Assembly (NCBI GenBank): GCA_029945945.1
Contig: JAQSDM010000011.1
Location: 310,001-374,000 of the forward strand
Direction of reading: 5' to 3'
DNA: 64,000 nt
Source of the DNA: Algoriphagus sp.
GTDB lineage: Bacteria; Bacteroidota; Bacteroidia; Cytophagales; Cyclobacteriaceae
This document shows, in pieces, positions 9,209 through 18,071 of this stretch. The number at the start of each line of letters is the position of its first letter. The first letter of the stretch is position 1. Both the position numbers and the translations under genes were made by a program. The notes under the pieces are model-generated. The model was given only the letters and a program-made list of their open reading frames with translations, searched no databases and was not told the origin of the DNA.

Positions 9209-10057
9209 ATGGATTCCAATTCAAGTAATTCAAGCTCACATCGATTAACATCTGAAGAATGGGAAAAGTCCTGGCAAGACCACTGGCAGCAATCCCAGAT
9301 GAATTATGAAATCCCTGAACTGGATAAATCAAAAACTGCTGAACGGGATTTTCTCACCCAGATAAGAACTCCCGAAAAAGAAAAGAAACGGCTGAAAAAA
9401 GTCACCAGGGAGTTTGAGATGGCCATTGAAAAAATGAGCAAAATCGGCCCTGCAGTCACGATTTTTGGTTCGGCCAGATTCCGCCCCGGAGATGAATATT
9501 ACGAACTTTCCCGAAAAGCAGGGGAAGTTTTTGCTAAAGCAGGCTTTACCGTTTTGACGGGAGGCGGCCCCGGAGCCATGGAAGCGGGAAACAAAGGAGC
9601 TTTTGAAGCAGGAGGAAAAACCTATGGCCTCAACATCATCCTACCCCATGAGCAGGAACCAAATCCATACGTAGACGACAGCATCGAATTCAACTATTTT
9701 TTCGTTAGAAAAACCATGCTCGTCAAGTACTCCTGCGCATACATCGTAATGCCTGGCGGATTGGGAACCCTCGACGAGTTATTTGAGGCGGCCACTCTGA
9801 TTCAATGTCATAAAATCGGGCCATTCCCCTTGATCCTGATAGGGTCAGAATTTTGGAAGGGGCTTCGGGATTTTGTGGGTTTCATGGCAGATAAAGGCGT
9901 ATTCTCTCCAGAGGAAATCGGATTTTCTAAAATTGTGGATACTCCTGAAGAAGCGGTGGAACTGGTCTTAAAAAGCCTTCCACCTGAGTTTCAAAAAATC
10001 CTGGATGGTGAGAAAGCTTCTCTAAAGCCCCGAAAACCAAAAATTTCCGGCAAATAA
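9209..10057 (+). CDS. LOG family protein (TIGR00730-type, Rossmann fold)
   Basis: The 282-aa protein has the LOG / lysine-decarboxylase-like fold: FGSARF near residue 88, TGGGPGAMEAGNKGA, and the diagnostic PGGLGTLDELFE motif. Members include cytokinin-activating nucleoside 5'-monophosphate phosphoribohydrolases and the nucleotidases PpnN/YgdH. An N-terminal extension of about 80 charged residues, not seen in the minimal LOG protein (around 190 aa), precedes the domain. MBL/beta-CASP gene 10084 follows after 26 nt. The true substrate is probably a purine or pyrimidine nucleotide; not determinable here. Confidence 0.9.
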   Translation: MDSNSSNSSSHRLTSEEWEKSWQDHWQQSQMNYEIPELDKSKTAERDFLTQIRTPEKEKKRLKKVTREFEMAIEKMSKIGPAVTIFGSARFRPGDEYYELSRKAGEVFAKAGFTVLTGGGPGAMEAGNKGAFEAGGKTYGLNIILPHEQEPNPYVDDSIEFNYFFVRKTMLVKYSCAYIVMPGGLGTLDELFEAATLIQCHKIGPFPLILIGSEFWKGLRDFVGFMADKGVFSPEEIGFSKIVDTPEEAVELVLKSLPPEFQKILDGEKASLKPRKPKISGK

Positions 10058-10083
10058 TTTAACAGTCAAAAGTCTTAAAACTC

Positions 10084-11478
10084 ATGAAAATCAAACTTTT
10101 CGGCGCTGCCGGAGGAGAAGTAACAGGTTCTTGCTACCTGGTACAAACTCAAAAATCTTCAATTTTAATTGATGCAGGCATGTTTCAGGGAGGTAAAGAC
10201 ACTGAGGCAAAAAACAAACTTCCTGAGGGCGCGACACCGGATAAAGTTCAGGCTATACTTCTGACTCATGGACATCTGGATCACACCGGAAGAGTACCGC
10301 TCTTGATCAAGCATGGATTTAACGGACCGATTTACAGCACGATTCAGACTCTGGAGCTTTCTCAGATCATTTTGCAGGATTCCGCCAGAATCCAAGTTGC
10401 AGATGCTATGCGGGAAAACCGAAAGCATTGGGAACCCGGACAGCCAATAGCCGAGCCTTTGTATAATACCGAGCATGTGGAATTCATGAACGAACTCGCG
10501 CATCCGGTTCCATTTGGGGAACATATTCAGATCACCGAGGACATTTCAGCTCGCTGGATTGAAGCCGGCCACATGCTTGGTTCGGGAAGTATTGAGTTGA
10601 TTGTTGAAGAAGATGGCAAAAAGAAAGTCATAGCTTTTTCAGGAGATTTGGGTCCGTTGACTTTACCCCTGCTCAGTCCTTTTGAGCATTTTAATTATGC
10701 CGATCTGGTTTTTATGGAATCCACTTACGGAGATCGCGATCATAAATCCTACGAGGACACCGTAGCTGATTTTGAAAGAATAGTGACGGAAGTAAGCGAG
10801 AAAGGCGGGAAAATCCTGATTCCAACTTTTGCCATTGGCCGGGCTCAGCAGATAATTTACCATATGGCGGAGCTTTTCAACTCAGGGCGGATCAAACCTT
10901 TTCCAGTTTATCTGGACAGTCCGATGGCACTAAAAGCCACAGAAGTGTATCAGAATCATCAGGACTTATTGGATGAAGAGTTTCAGATTCTGAAGCAAAA
11001 GGGAGCATTTCCTGTGGATCTGAAATACTTTATCCCAAGCCCCACGGGGACAACTTCCAAAGCCCTGAATGAAATAAATGGCCCTTGTATGATTTTGGCC
11101 GGAGCCGGAATGTGTAACGGTGGACGAATTCTCCATCACCTCATTCACAACCTTGGAAGTCCTAATACACATGTGGTCATCGTAGGATTTCAGTCTCAGG
11201 GTTCCCTGGGTAGAAAATTGGTAGAAAAAGCAGAAGTAGTCCGGATTTATGGACAGGATGTTACGGTGAAAGCTAAAATTCATACGCTCAACGGATTCAG
11301 TGCTCATGCCGGACAGTCAGAACTGATTGAGTGGTTTTCGTATCTCGCTCCATCAAAACCGAGGTTGGTGATGGTCCATGGGGAAAAAATTCCCAGAGGA
11401 ATTTTGGCTGATATGATCGAAAGTAAGTTTAAAATCAAACCGATTTTACCTGAAATCGGAGATGTTATCGAACTTTAA
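10084..11478 (+). CDS. MBL-fold metallo-hydrolase with beta-CASP domain (RNA-processing type)
   Basis: A 464-aa metallo-beta-lactamase-fold protein with the metal motif H62-x-H64-x-D66-H67 (LTHGHLDHTG), a further His in AGHMLGSGS, Asp in FSGDLG, a beta-CASP insertion with STYGDRDH and PTFAIGRAQQ, and the C-terminal RMMBL block NGFSAHAGQSEL and MVHGE. This architecture matches CPSF73/Ysh1-like and bacterial exo/endoribonuclease proteins rather than beta-lactamases. It probably acts on RNA in the cytoplasm. It lies 26 nt downstream of the LOG gene and may share its transcript. Confidence 0.9.
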   Translation: MKIKLFGAAGGEVTGSCYLVQTQKSSILIDAGMFQGGKDTEAKNKLPEGATPDKVQAILLTHGHLDHTGRVPLLIKHGFNGPIYSTIQTLELSQIILQDSARIQVADAMRENRKHWEPGQPIAEPLYNTEHVEFMNELAHPVPFGEHIQITEDISARWIEAGHMLGSGSIELIVEEDGKKKVIAFSGDLGPLTLPLLSPFEHFNYADLVFMESTYGDRDHKSYEDTVADFERIVTEVSEKGGKILIPTFAIGRAQQIIYHMAELFNSGRIKPFPVYLDSPMALKATEVYQNHQDLLDEEFQILKQKGAFPVDLKYFIPSPTGTTSKALNEINGPCMILAGAGMCNGGRILHHLIHNLGSPNTHVVIVGFQSQGSLGRKLVEKAEVVRIYGQDVTVKAKIHTLNGFSAHAGQSELIEWFSYLAPSKPRLVMVHGEKIPRGILADMIESKFKIKPILPEIGDVIEL

Positions 11479-11599
11479 GGAAAAGGGAAGTTTACTTCTT
11501 TATTGATAAAACCGGAACATCGAGGGAAATGATGACAAGTTTTGAACTTATTCTGGTCAAACCACTTAGTACAAGTGGGGATTGAATTCCCAAACTACA

Positions 11600-12280
11600 A
11601 TGAAAGCGGAAGAGGAAATTTTTGAAAGTGAAAGTGGTGTCGCGATTTCTGTGCTGATGACCGTTTACAATACTGAGATTGAGTTAGTCAAAAGAGCTAT
11701 AGATTCGGTTTTGATCCAGGATTTCCAGGATTTTGAGTTGATCATTATAGATGATGGCAGCGAAAGCGAAACTCATATTCAGTTGCTGGAATACGTGGAA
11801 AAAATCGTTCACGAAGTGATTTACATCAGACATCGAAATCGCGGCCAATCTCTGTCCGTCAACAGGGGCATCTTAAACAGTAAGGGAAAATACATCGCTA
11901 TTATTGATGCAGATGATGAATTTAAGCCCAATCATCTGAGAGCATGCCTTGAAGAATTGGGAAACTTTGATCTGATTGCCTCCACGACCGACACCATCGT
12001 GGATGAGGAAGCCGATTATTTTGTGCCTGATAAGTTTGATTTAGACCAGTTGATCCATGTGGACGATTGCATTCTATTTGCTACTCTTTTTGGAAAAAGG
12101 GAAGTATTTGAAAGCATCGGATTTGAAAGTCAATACGCAGCTGATGCCCATTTTTTTGAGCAAGCTGCCAAAAGCTTTAAGGTAAAAAAAGTTGATTTGC
12201 GCACCTACATCTACTACCGAAACAATCCTGATAGTGTCTGCTCCACACTTAAACGAGAAACTCAGCTTCTGAACTCCTAA
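11600..12280 (+). CDS. Family 2 glycosyltransferase
   Basis: A GT-A-fold glycosyltransferase of 226 aa from the ATG at 11600; an in-frame TTG at 11582 would add six residues. The N-terminal VLMTVYNT, the nucleotide-binding IIIDDGS and the metal-binding D103-A-D105 in IAIIDADDEFKP are classical GT2 motifs. There is no C-terminal membrane segment, so it is a soluble or peripheral enzyme. The following gene starts on its stop codon (TAATG overlap), so the pair is one unit, probably for a surface glycan. Sugar donor and acceptor cannot be told. Confidence 0.88.
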   Translation: MKAEEEIFESESGVAISVLMTVYNTEIELVKRAIDSVLIQDFQDFELIIIDDGSESETHIQLLEYVEKIVHEVIYIRHRNRGQSLSVNRGILNSKGKYIAIIDADDEFKPNHLRACLEELGNFDLIASTTDTIVDEEADYFVPDKFDLDQLIHVDDCILFATLFGKREVFESIGFESQYAADAHFFEQAAKSFKVKKVDLRTYIYYRNNPDSVCSTLKRETQLLNS

Positions 12281-13038
12281 TGAATTCTCCTCCCGAGCTA
12301 AAGAAGCAAGTCGTCATGGCAAGTCTGTTCACCGGCACCTATGATGTGAATCGAAACGAGATCTTGACTTCAGATGATTTTGAACTGGTGAAAGCCTGGG
12401 CAGATTCGGTCCAAAAGGCGCGATTACAGGGGATCATTTTTCACAATGGTTTCTCCGAAGAAACCTGCGAAAAGCATCAAAATGAGAATTTGATTTTCAT
12501 CAGGACCCAGCCAAGCACCTCATTTAATCCAAACATATTCAGGTACTTTCTTTACCTGGATTTTTTAAAAAAGGCCGGAAGTCAAATTTCCGATATCTTT
12601 TTAACTGATATTTCGGATGTTGTTCTGATTCGAAATCCTTTTGAAGAAAGCCACTATTTGGAAAACCCCAAATCCATTTTTTGTGGAGACGAACCAAAAA
12701 CTCTGGAGAATGAATGGATGAAAGATCACTCGACTCATCTGCGTTCTCAAATTCCTGATTTTGAGATTTATGAAAAAAATTTCGCAAACAAACCTTTGCT
12801 GAACTGTGGGGTTATTGGAGGAAAGTCAAAGTTGATGATGGATTTTCTGACCCGTCTTTGCGCAATTCATCAGAGCCATAATCACGAAAACAAATCAGCC
12901 TTCACCGGTGATATGGGAGCTTTCAACTACCTGATCAGAACCCAATTTCAAAACCAAATCCTGCACGGATTCCCGATCAATACGGTCTTCAAGGAATATC
13001 AATCCGACAGGGAAGACTGCTGGTTTCGCCATAAGTAA
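12280..13038 (+). CDS. Putative GT-A-like glycosyltransferase, uncharacterised
   Basis: 252 aa, translationally coupled to the GT2 gene. No family is recognised with certainty. The layout suggests a GT-A fold: a central DISD motif (FLTDISDVVLIRNPF) resembling the DxD of GT8-like enzymes, LLNCGVIGGK, and TGDMGAFNYLI, which recall the donor-binding and acceptor motifs of such enzymes. There is no signal peptide or membrane segment. The neighbour supports a glycan role, but the assignment is inference. Confidence 0.55.
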   Translation: MNSPPELKKQVVMASLFTGTYDVNRNEILTSDDFELVKAWADSVQKARLQGIIFHNGFSEETCEKHQNENLIFIRTQPSTSFNPNIFRYFLYLDFLKKAGSQISDIFLTDISDVVLIRNPFEESHYLENPKSIFCGDEPKTLENEWMKDHSTHLRSQIPDFEIYEKNFANKPLLNCGVIGGKSKLMMDFLTRLCAIHQSHNHENKSAFTGDMGAFNYLIRTQFQNQILHGFPINTVFKEYQSDREDCWFRHK

Positions 13039-13061
13039 AGCGAACGATAAAGAGCAAAAAA

Positions 13062-13085
13062 AAAAGCGATCGTCAGACCGCTTTT
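13062..13085 (-). terminator. Terminator of the kynurenine operon, overlapping the kmo stop codon
   Basis: On the minus strand AAAAGCGGTC, loop TGAC, GATCGCTTTT (with one G-U pair) is followed by a run of T. The kmo stop codon TGA (13073-13075) is the start of the hairpin loop, so the coding end and the terminator are merged. Confidence 0.75.
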
Positions 13086-14443
13086 GCTGTTTCCATTTTA
13101 TTGATAATGTCCTCGTAGTCGAGCTTGTTCCAGTTTTCGGTAATCAGCGGATCAGCCATCACTTTATTCATGACTGCATCCTGAATTTTACCCTGAGCAT
13201 ATGCTTCGGCATAACTCATATCTGTAAAAGTCACCATCGTATATAGGGGAATCCAGTCATTTGGATAGAGTTCGTGGAGCTTGGCCTCGATTCTCTTTCT
13301 GAGAAGGAACTTAGGATCTGCAACAGAATCGCGCATTTCCACGAAGTTTTCCATCGCTAGCTGACAGATTGCATCCGTATCAGGTTTGCGCTTTTTCTGG
13401 AATTTCTCGAAGACAAGTCCCCATGAATTTGTCCCCAACTTGTCAATCAGTCCATTCAGAATAGAGCAATCTTCAAATCCGCAGTTCATGCCTTGGCCAT
13501 AGAAAGGAACCATCGCATGGGAAGCATCACCAATCAGGAGGCTTTGGTCCTGAACCCAAGGATAGCATTCTACATTGATCAAAGCTGAAGTCGGATTTTT
13601 GAAAAACTCAGTTTTCAAGTCCGGCATCAACTTGTAAGCATCGTCAAAATAATTGGTGAAAACGATCTCCAAATCATTCTCATCCTGGATCTTTTCAAAG
13701 CAAACCTTGCTTCCTTCGAAAGGCAAAAACAACGTGCAAGTGAATGATTTATCAGGATTTGGAAGTGCAATCAGCATAAACTTGCCTCTTGGCCAGATAT
13801 GCAGGGCATTTGGATCCATCGCAAAATCACCAGCGGCTGTTGCCGGGATTGTGAGCTCTTTGTATCCGTGTGAAATATATTCCTGCTTGTAATTGAAGCG
13901 AATCTGTTTTTGCATCGCCATTCTCAGAGTGGAATAAGCTCCATCGGCTCCGATCACTACCGGTGCTACAAATTTCTTCTCCCCTTCTGGCGTTTCAAAT
14001 TTTATTTCCTGATTACGAAAATCAAAATCCAGACACTTGTGTTCAAAGTTGATCACCGCACCTAATCGCTCCGCCTCCTCAGCAAGCAATTGATTGAATT
14101 TTCCTCTTGAAATGGAGTAAATCGCTTGGTCAGCTTTCCCATAAGGGATGAATTTTGTCCCTCCGTGCTCGTCATGAACCTTGCGCCCGTACATAGGAAT
14201 CGCCAGAGGTTCCACTTTTTCTCTAAGCCCAACCTGCTCCAGACTTTTCCACCCTCTATGGCTCAAAGCCATGTTGATGGATCTACCTGCTTCATTGTAG
14301 GGAGTTTTGCGCTTATCGGGACGCTTGTCGTAAATAGACACTTCAAGCCCCTGACGCTTGAGATAAATAGCCATCAGAGATCCGATCAAGCCGGCGCCTA
14401 AGATGGTAACTTCATTTTTCTTCATTTGGATAGATTTACCCAT
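13073..14443 (-). CDS. kmo: Kynurenine 3-monooxygenase
   Basis: FAD- and NADPH-dependent monooxygenase that hydroxylates L-kynurenine to 3-hydroxykynurenine. The 456-aa protein has the N-terminal FAD motif GAGLIG (about residues 16-21), the middle motif IGADGAYSTLR, and GDASHAMVPFYGQGMNCGFED, which is typical of KMO. Downstream membrane-anchor segments seen in eukaryotic KMO are not evident. It is the last gene of nbaC-kynU-kmo, starting 8 nt after kynU. An alternative start is Met7. The cluster lacks tryptophan dioxygenase and kynurenine formamidase, which must be elsewhere. Confidence 0.96.
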   Translation of the reverse strand: MGKSIQMKKNEVTILGAGLIGSLMAIYLKRQGLEVSIYDKRPDKRKTPYNEAGRSINMALSHRGWKSLEQVGLREKVEPLAIPMYGRKVHDEHGGTKFIPYGKADQAIYSISRGKFNQLLAEEAERLGAVINFEHKCLDFDFRNQEIKFETPEGEKKFVAPVVIGADGAYSTLRMAMQKQIRFNYKQEYISHGYKELTIPATAAGDFAMDPNALHIWPRGKFMLIALPNPDKSFTCTLFLPFEGSKVCFEKIQDENDLEIVFTNYFDDAYKLMPDLKTEFFKNPTSALINVECYPWVQDQSLLIGDASHAMVPFYGQGMNCGFEDCSILNGLIDKLGTNSWGLVFEKFQKKRKPDTDAICQLAMENFVEMRDSVADPKFLLRKRIEAKLHELYPNDWIPLYTMVTFTDMSYAEAYAQGKIQDAVMNKVMADPLITENWNKLDYEDIINKMETAKAV

Positions 14444-14451
14444 GCTTCCTT

Positions 14452-15738
14452 TTAAGCGAATTTCTTCAGGGAATGTTCCAAAATCTTTGCAAATCGGAAC
14501 ACATCCAGGAAGCTGTTATAGAGGGGTGTCGGAGCAAGTCGGATCACGTTTGGGTTTCTCCAGTCACCAACTACTCCTTGATTATACCATTCATCGAAGA
14601 CTGCTTTACCTCCACGATGAATGAGTAAAGATAACTGACAGCCTCTTTCAGAAGGATTTTCGGGAGTAATAATTTCTAAAATACCTGATTCTCCGCTAAT
14701 TTGGCGGATCAGGTACTCAAGATATGCGGTCAATTTCTCACTTTTTGCCCTGAGATTTGATATTCCTGCCTCTTGGAAAATATCAAGAGATGCCTGATGC
14801 GCAGCCAAAGCCAGGATATTTGAATTGGCTAATTGCCAGCCATCTGCTCCATACATCGGCACAAAACCTTTTTCCATTTTGAATCGCTCGCCCTCGTCAT
14901 GCCCCCACCAACCTGCAAAACGTGGCAAATCCGCACGCTCCGCAAATCGCTCGTGGACAAAGATGCCGGAGACATTTCCAGGACCTGAATTCATGTATTT
15001 GTAACTGCACCACGTAGCGAAATCAACATCCCAATCATGAAGACTGAGAGGAGCATTGCCGGAAGCATGCGCCAGGTCAAATCCGGCCAAAGCCCCAACT
15101 GAATGCGCAGCTGCAGTAATTGCTTTCATATCGAAAAGCTGCCCGGTGTAATATTGCAAACCGGCCATATTCACCAACGCAAGGGAATCTCCCTGCTTTT
15201 GGATCTCCTCCACAATGTCCTCAGTTCTCAAAGTCTGCTCTCCCGACCTCGGCTTCAATTCAATCAAAACATCCAAGGGATCCAAACCATGAAACTTGAT
15301 CTGGGTCTCCAGCATGTATTGATCCGATGGAAAAGCCCCGGCCTCTACGATAATCTTGTACCGCTCGTAAGTTGGCTGATAAAAGGAAACCATCAAAAGA
15401 TGAAGGTTGACGGAAAGATTATTCATCGCTACCACTTCGTGTTCCTGTGCTCCGACGATTTCGGCAAGTGCAGGTTTTGATTTTTTTCGCACATGATACC
15501 AGGCATCTTCTCCGTGAAAATGTCCGTCCACGGCAAGATTAGCCCAGTTTGCAAGCTCACGATCGATGTAATCCTTCACCGATTTTGGTTGCAAACCCAG
15601 TGAGTTACCACAGAAATAGATGGCTTCTTCTCCGTTTACCTTCGGAAAATGGAATCGCTCTCTGAAATGAGCCAGCTGATCCTGCTCATCCATTTCTTGG
15701 GCAAAAGCCTCACTGTATTGGAAAATTGTTGAATTCAT
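14452..15738 (-). CDS. kynU: Kynureninase
   Basis: PLP enzyme that cleaves 3-hydroxykynurenine (or kynurenine) to 3-hydroxyanthranilate (or anthranilate) and alanine. The 428-aa length fits. Motifs include FCGNSLGLQP near the N-terminus, FDLAHASGN with the PLP-binding Asp and His, and WCSYKYMNSGPGN, whose Lys247 is the Schiff-base lysine. It precedes kmo by 8 nt and follows nbaC by 95 nt; the latter gap holds an imperfect inverted repeat. Confidence 0.97.
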   Translation of the reverse strand: MNSTIFQYSEAFAQEMDEQDQLAHFRERFHFPKVNGEEAIYFCGNSLGLQPKSVKDYIDRELANWANLAVDGHFHGEDAWYHVRKKSKPALAEIVGAQEHEVVAMNNLSVNLHLLMVSFYQPTYERYKIIVEAGAFPSDQYMLETQIKFHGLDPLDVLIELKPRSGEQTLRTEDIVEEIQKQGDSLALVNMAGLQYYTGQLFDMKAITAAAHSVGALAGFDLAHASGNAPLSLHDWDVDFATWCSYKYMNSGPGNVSGIFVHERFAERADLPRFAGWWGHDEGERFKMEKGFVPMYGADGWQLANSNILALAAHQASLDIFQEAGISNLRAKSEKLTAYLEYLIRQISGESGILEIITPENPSERGCQLSLLIHRGGKAVFDEWYNQGVVGDWRNPNVIRLAPTPLYNSFLDVFRFAKILEHSLKKFA

Positions 15739-15752
15739 AGTTGGTTATTTCA

Positions 15753-15831
15753 GTTGCAAGGTGGAAAAGTTTCAAAGTAGTAAGGTTAGGTTAATCAAAC
15801 TTTTAACCTTTCAACCTTATCACATTTCAAC
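15753..15831. repeat. Imperfect inverted repeat between nbaC and kynU
   Basis: The left half starts GTTGCAAGGTGGAAAAG and the right half, reverse complemented, starts GTTGAAATGTGATAAGG. The two halves pair imperfectly over about 35 bp each. It fills the spacer inside the kynurenine operon and looks like a dispersed intergenic element. It could form an mRNA hairpin that affects kynU expression relative to nbaC. Confidence 0.5.
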
Positions 15832-15833
15832 TA

Positions 15834-16346
15834 TTATTTCTCCATCACAGTCCCGCATTTTTTGCAGGTGGTATGCTCGGGATTGGACCAGAACCGCTCC
15901 ATGATCGGAGGCAACTGACCTACGATATCGTTGATCTCAGTGTACTCTTCGTACAATTTATTTCCGCAGTTTTCGCAGTGCCAGATCAAGCCATCTTTCT
16001 CTCCGGCTCTTCTGTATCGTTCGATTACCAAGCCAATCGTGTTGGCAGGACGGCGGGGAGAATGGGGAACTCTTGGTGGCAAAAGGAAAATTTCTCCCTC
16101 TTTAATTTCAATCTCACGCGGCTTTCCGTCTTCAATTATTTTGAGAATAATATCGCCTTCTAACTGATAGAAAAACTCCTCTCCTTCGTCGTAGTGATAA
16201 TCTTTGCGGGAATTTGGGCCACCCACCACCATCACGATGAAGTCATCATTTCCCTTGTAGATTTGCTGATTGCCTACTGGCGGCTTTAGCAAATGTCGGT
16301 TTTCGTCAATCCACTTCTTAATATTAAAGGGTTGTGCTACGGCCAT
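15834..16346 (-). CDS. nbaC: 3-Hydroxyanthranilate 3,4-dioxygenase
   Basis: Cupin Fe(II) dioxygenase that opens 3-hydroxyanthranilate to 2-amino-3-carboxymuconate semialdehyde, which cyclises to quinolinate for NAD synthesis. The 170-aa protein has the iron ligands His51, Glu57 and His95, substrate-binding Arg47 and Arg99, and Glu109. The C-terminal rubredoxin-like site has four cysteines (C124, C127, C161, C164), typical of the bacterial form. It is the first gene of the operon. No decarboxylase of the catabolic branch is nearby, so NAD synthesis is the likelier role. Confidence 0.97.
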   Translation of the reverse strand: MAVAQPFNIKKWIDENRHLLKPPVGNQQIYKGNDDFIVMVVGGPNSRKDYHYDEGEEFFYQLEGDIILKIIEDGKPREIEIKEGEIFLLPPRVPHSPRRPANTIGLVIERYRRAGEKDGLIWHCENCGNKLYEEYTEINDIVGQLPPIMERFWSNPEHTTCKKCGTVMEK

Positions 16347-16470
16347 TTTGTTCTGATTTTCTGTTGGTGATTGAAAATAGTTGCTTCGAATCCATTAACC
16401 CGAAACTCTCCTAAAAGTATTAAAAATCACAGGCTTTTTTTGGTTTACTTTGCCCCAAAGCCCAAAAACC

Positions 16471-17460
16471 ATGAATCTCCCGATTGTTGACATGCACTGC
16501 GATTTGCTTTCTTTTCTGGCTACAGTCCCGGGAGCAAATGCTTTCGCTCCCGATCAAATTGCCTGCGCTGTTCCCTGGCTTGTCAAAGGTAATGTCCGCA
16601 TGCAAGTGATGGCCATCTACACGGACGTCCGTCCGGAAAGTACGATCCTGGCTAGCAGACAGGCTGCAATTTTTCAAAGACTATGGGAAGATAACTCCAA
16701 TTCATTGGCCTATGCCGGACCTGAATTTCTGGAGAATTGGGAAAAACAAACTCAAGTCGGGATCATCGCTTCGGTGGAGAATGCTGCAGGTTTTGGGAAT
16801 GAAAATGCCGGTTGGAATGAGATTCAAAGCCAATTCGACACCCTTTTGAGTCAAGTTGGAAAATTCGCTTACATCAGCCTGACGCATCATACCGAAAATC
16901 GTTTTGGCGGTGGTAACTACACCGATGGGATCGGACTGAAGGATGACGGCAAGCGTCTGCTTGATTACATGGCAGGAAAGCAGATTCCCATTGATCTTTC
17001 TCATACTTCTGACTTGCTGGCCGAAGGAATTTTTAACCATATTGACTTGCAAAAGCTGGAAATCCCGGTGATTGCAAGCCATTCCAATTTTCGGTTTATC
17101 TGGAACCACCGTCGAAATCTGACAGATGAATTTGCCAAAGAAATCGCCCACCGAGGTGGAATTATCGGGGTGAATTTCCTTCGGGCATTTTTGGATACGG
17201 ATGTTCCGGAAAGGCTTTTCGATCATTTGCTTCACGGGTTCGCTATAGGCGCAGAGAAGTCTGTTTGCTTTGGAGCTGATTTCTTTTACACCGGAAATTT
17301 CCCGGATCAGAGTCGGATTCCATTCTATTTCCCGTTGGCAGAAAATGCAGGAAAATATCCTTCCATCCTGGATAATTTGGAAACAGATCTGGACAAGAAT
17401 CAATCGAAGGATTTGGCCTATGGAAATGCTTTAAATTTTTATCGTAAACTCTGGAGCTGA
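16471..17460 (+). CDS. Dipeptidase, M19 (renal dipeptidase-like) family
   Basis: Zn-dependent amidohydrolase-fold peptidase that cleaves dipeptides. The ATG at 16471 is chosen over an upstream TTG at 16450, giving 329 aa. Metal ligands are visible: His9-x-Asp11 (VDMHCD), Glu in ASVENAAG, His in IDLSHTSD and His in IASHSN, followed by the substrate-binding WNHRRNLTDE segment. No signal peptide is seen, unlike many secreted family members. It is divergent from nbaC, and the next gene overlaps its stop codon (TGATG), so the two are coupled. Confidence 0.9.
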   Translation: MNLPIVDMHCDLLSFLATVPGANAFAPDQIACAVPWLVKGNVRMQVMAIYTDVRPESTILASRQAAIFQRLWEDNSNSLAYAGPEFLENWEKQTQVGIIASVENAAGFGNENAGWNEIQSQFDTLLSQVGKFAYISLTHHTENRFGGGNYTDGIGLKDDGKRLLDYMAGKQIPIDLSHTSDLLAEGIFNHIDLQKLEIPVIASHSNFRFIWNHRRNLTDEFAKEIAHRGGIIGVNFLRAFLDTDVPERLFDHLLHGFAIGAEKSVCFGADFFYTGNFPDQSRIPFYFPLAENAGKYPSILDNLETDLDKNQSKDLAYGNALNFYRKLWS

Positions 17461-18071
17461 TGTCATCCCACCATTTTGTCAAAGATCAGCAGGAGCCGGC
17501 CGTGTTCATTTTGAATGCAGATGAAATTCATTTTGACCAGGTTTCGGCTATGCTGGAGTGGGTGCCAACAGTGCTGGTAAGTGAAGAAGCGATTGATCAG
17601 GTTTTAAGTTGGGGGATCAAAATCGATGTGATCCTGGCTTCGGCAGAATTTCAAAAGACCAATTCTCAACTTCTGGAAGAGCAATATCCTCTGAAATTTT
17701 TGACCGTAAAGGAAGGGGACTTCTTGGATAAAGGCCTTCAATATCTGCTGGAAAGCCAACACAAAGCAGTTCATCTGGTCGGAATACCTCATCAAAAAGC
17801 CCTTGAATTGGAGGAGAAAACAACTCTGATGGATCTGACAATTGTGGATGGAGATTGGAAATATTATCCGGTGAGATCGGGAAATTTCAAAAAATGGTTT
17901 GCAGAAAGCACCATCCATATTCACGCAAAGGAGGGACTTCCGGTGGAAATCCGAAACTCGAACGGCGATTTGATTCTTCCGATTACGTACGCCACCATGA
18001 TTGAAGTACCGGAAGGAACGACTGAAATCAAAGCTCTTGGGATATTTTGGATCGGGGAAATGGTCAGGTGA
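17460..18071 (+). CDS. Thiamine pyrophosphokinase-like protein, possibly degenerate
   Basis: 203 aa, coupled to the M19 dipeptidase by a TGATG overlap. The segment VLVSEEAIDQVLSWGIKIDVILASAEF resembles the thiamine pyrophosphokinase N-terminal region (DGGAxxLxxxGIxPDxxIGDFDS), but the catalytic Asp cluster is largely replaced (A-S-A-E-F in place of G-D-F-D-S). The C-terminal half has a beta-rich part resembling the thiamine-binding domain. I see a family relationship but doubt thiamine pyrophosphorylation. Role unknown. Confidence 0.6.
   Translation: MSSHHFVKDQQEPAVFILNADEIHFDQVSAMLEWVPTVLVSEEAIDQVLSWGIKIDVILASAEFQKTNSQLLEEQYPLKFLTVKEGDFLDKGLQYLLESQHKAVHLVGIPHQKALELEEKTTLMDLTIVDGDWKYYPVRSGNFKKWFAESTIHIHAKEGLPVEIRNSNGDLILPITYATMIEVPEGTTEIKALGIFWIGEMVR

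Noticed and set aside
10084..11478. Beta-lactamase reading of the MBL gene
   Set aside because: The beta-CASP insertion and RMMBL C-terminus are specific to RNA-processing nucleases, and no signal peptide is present.
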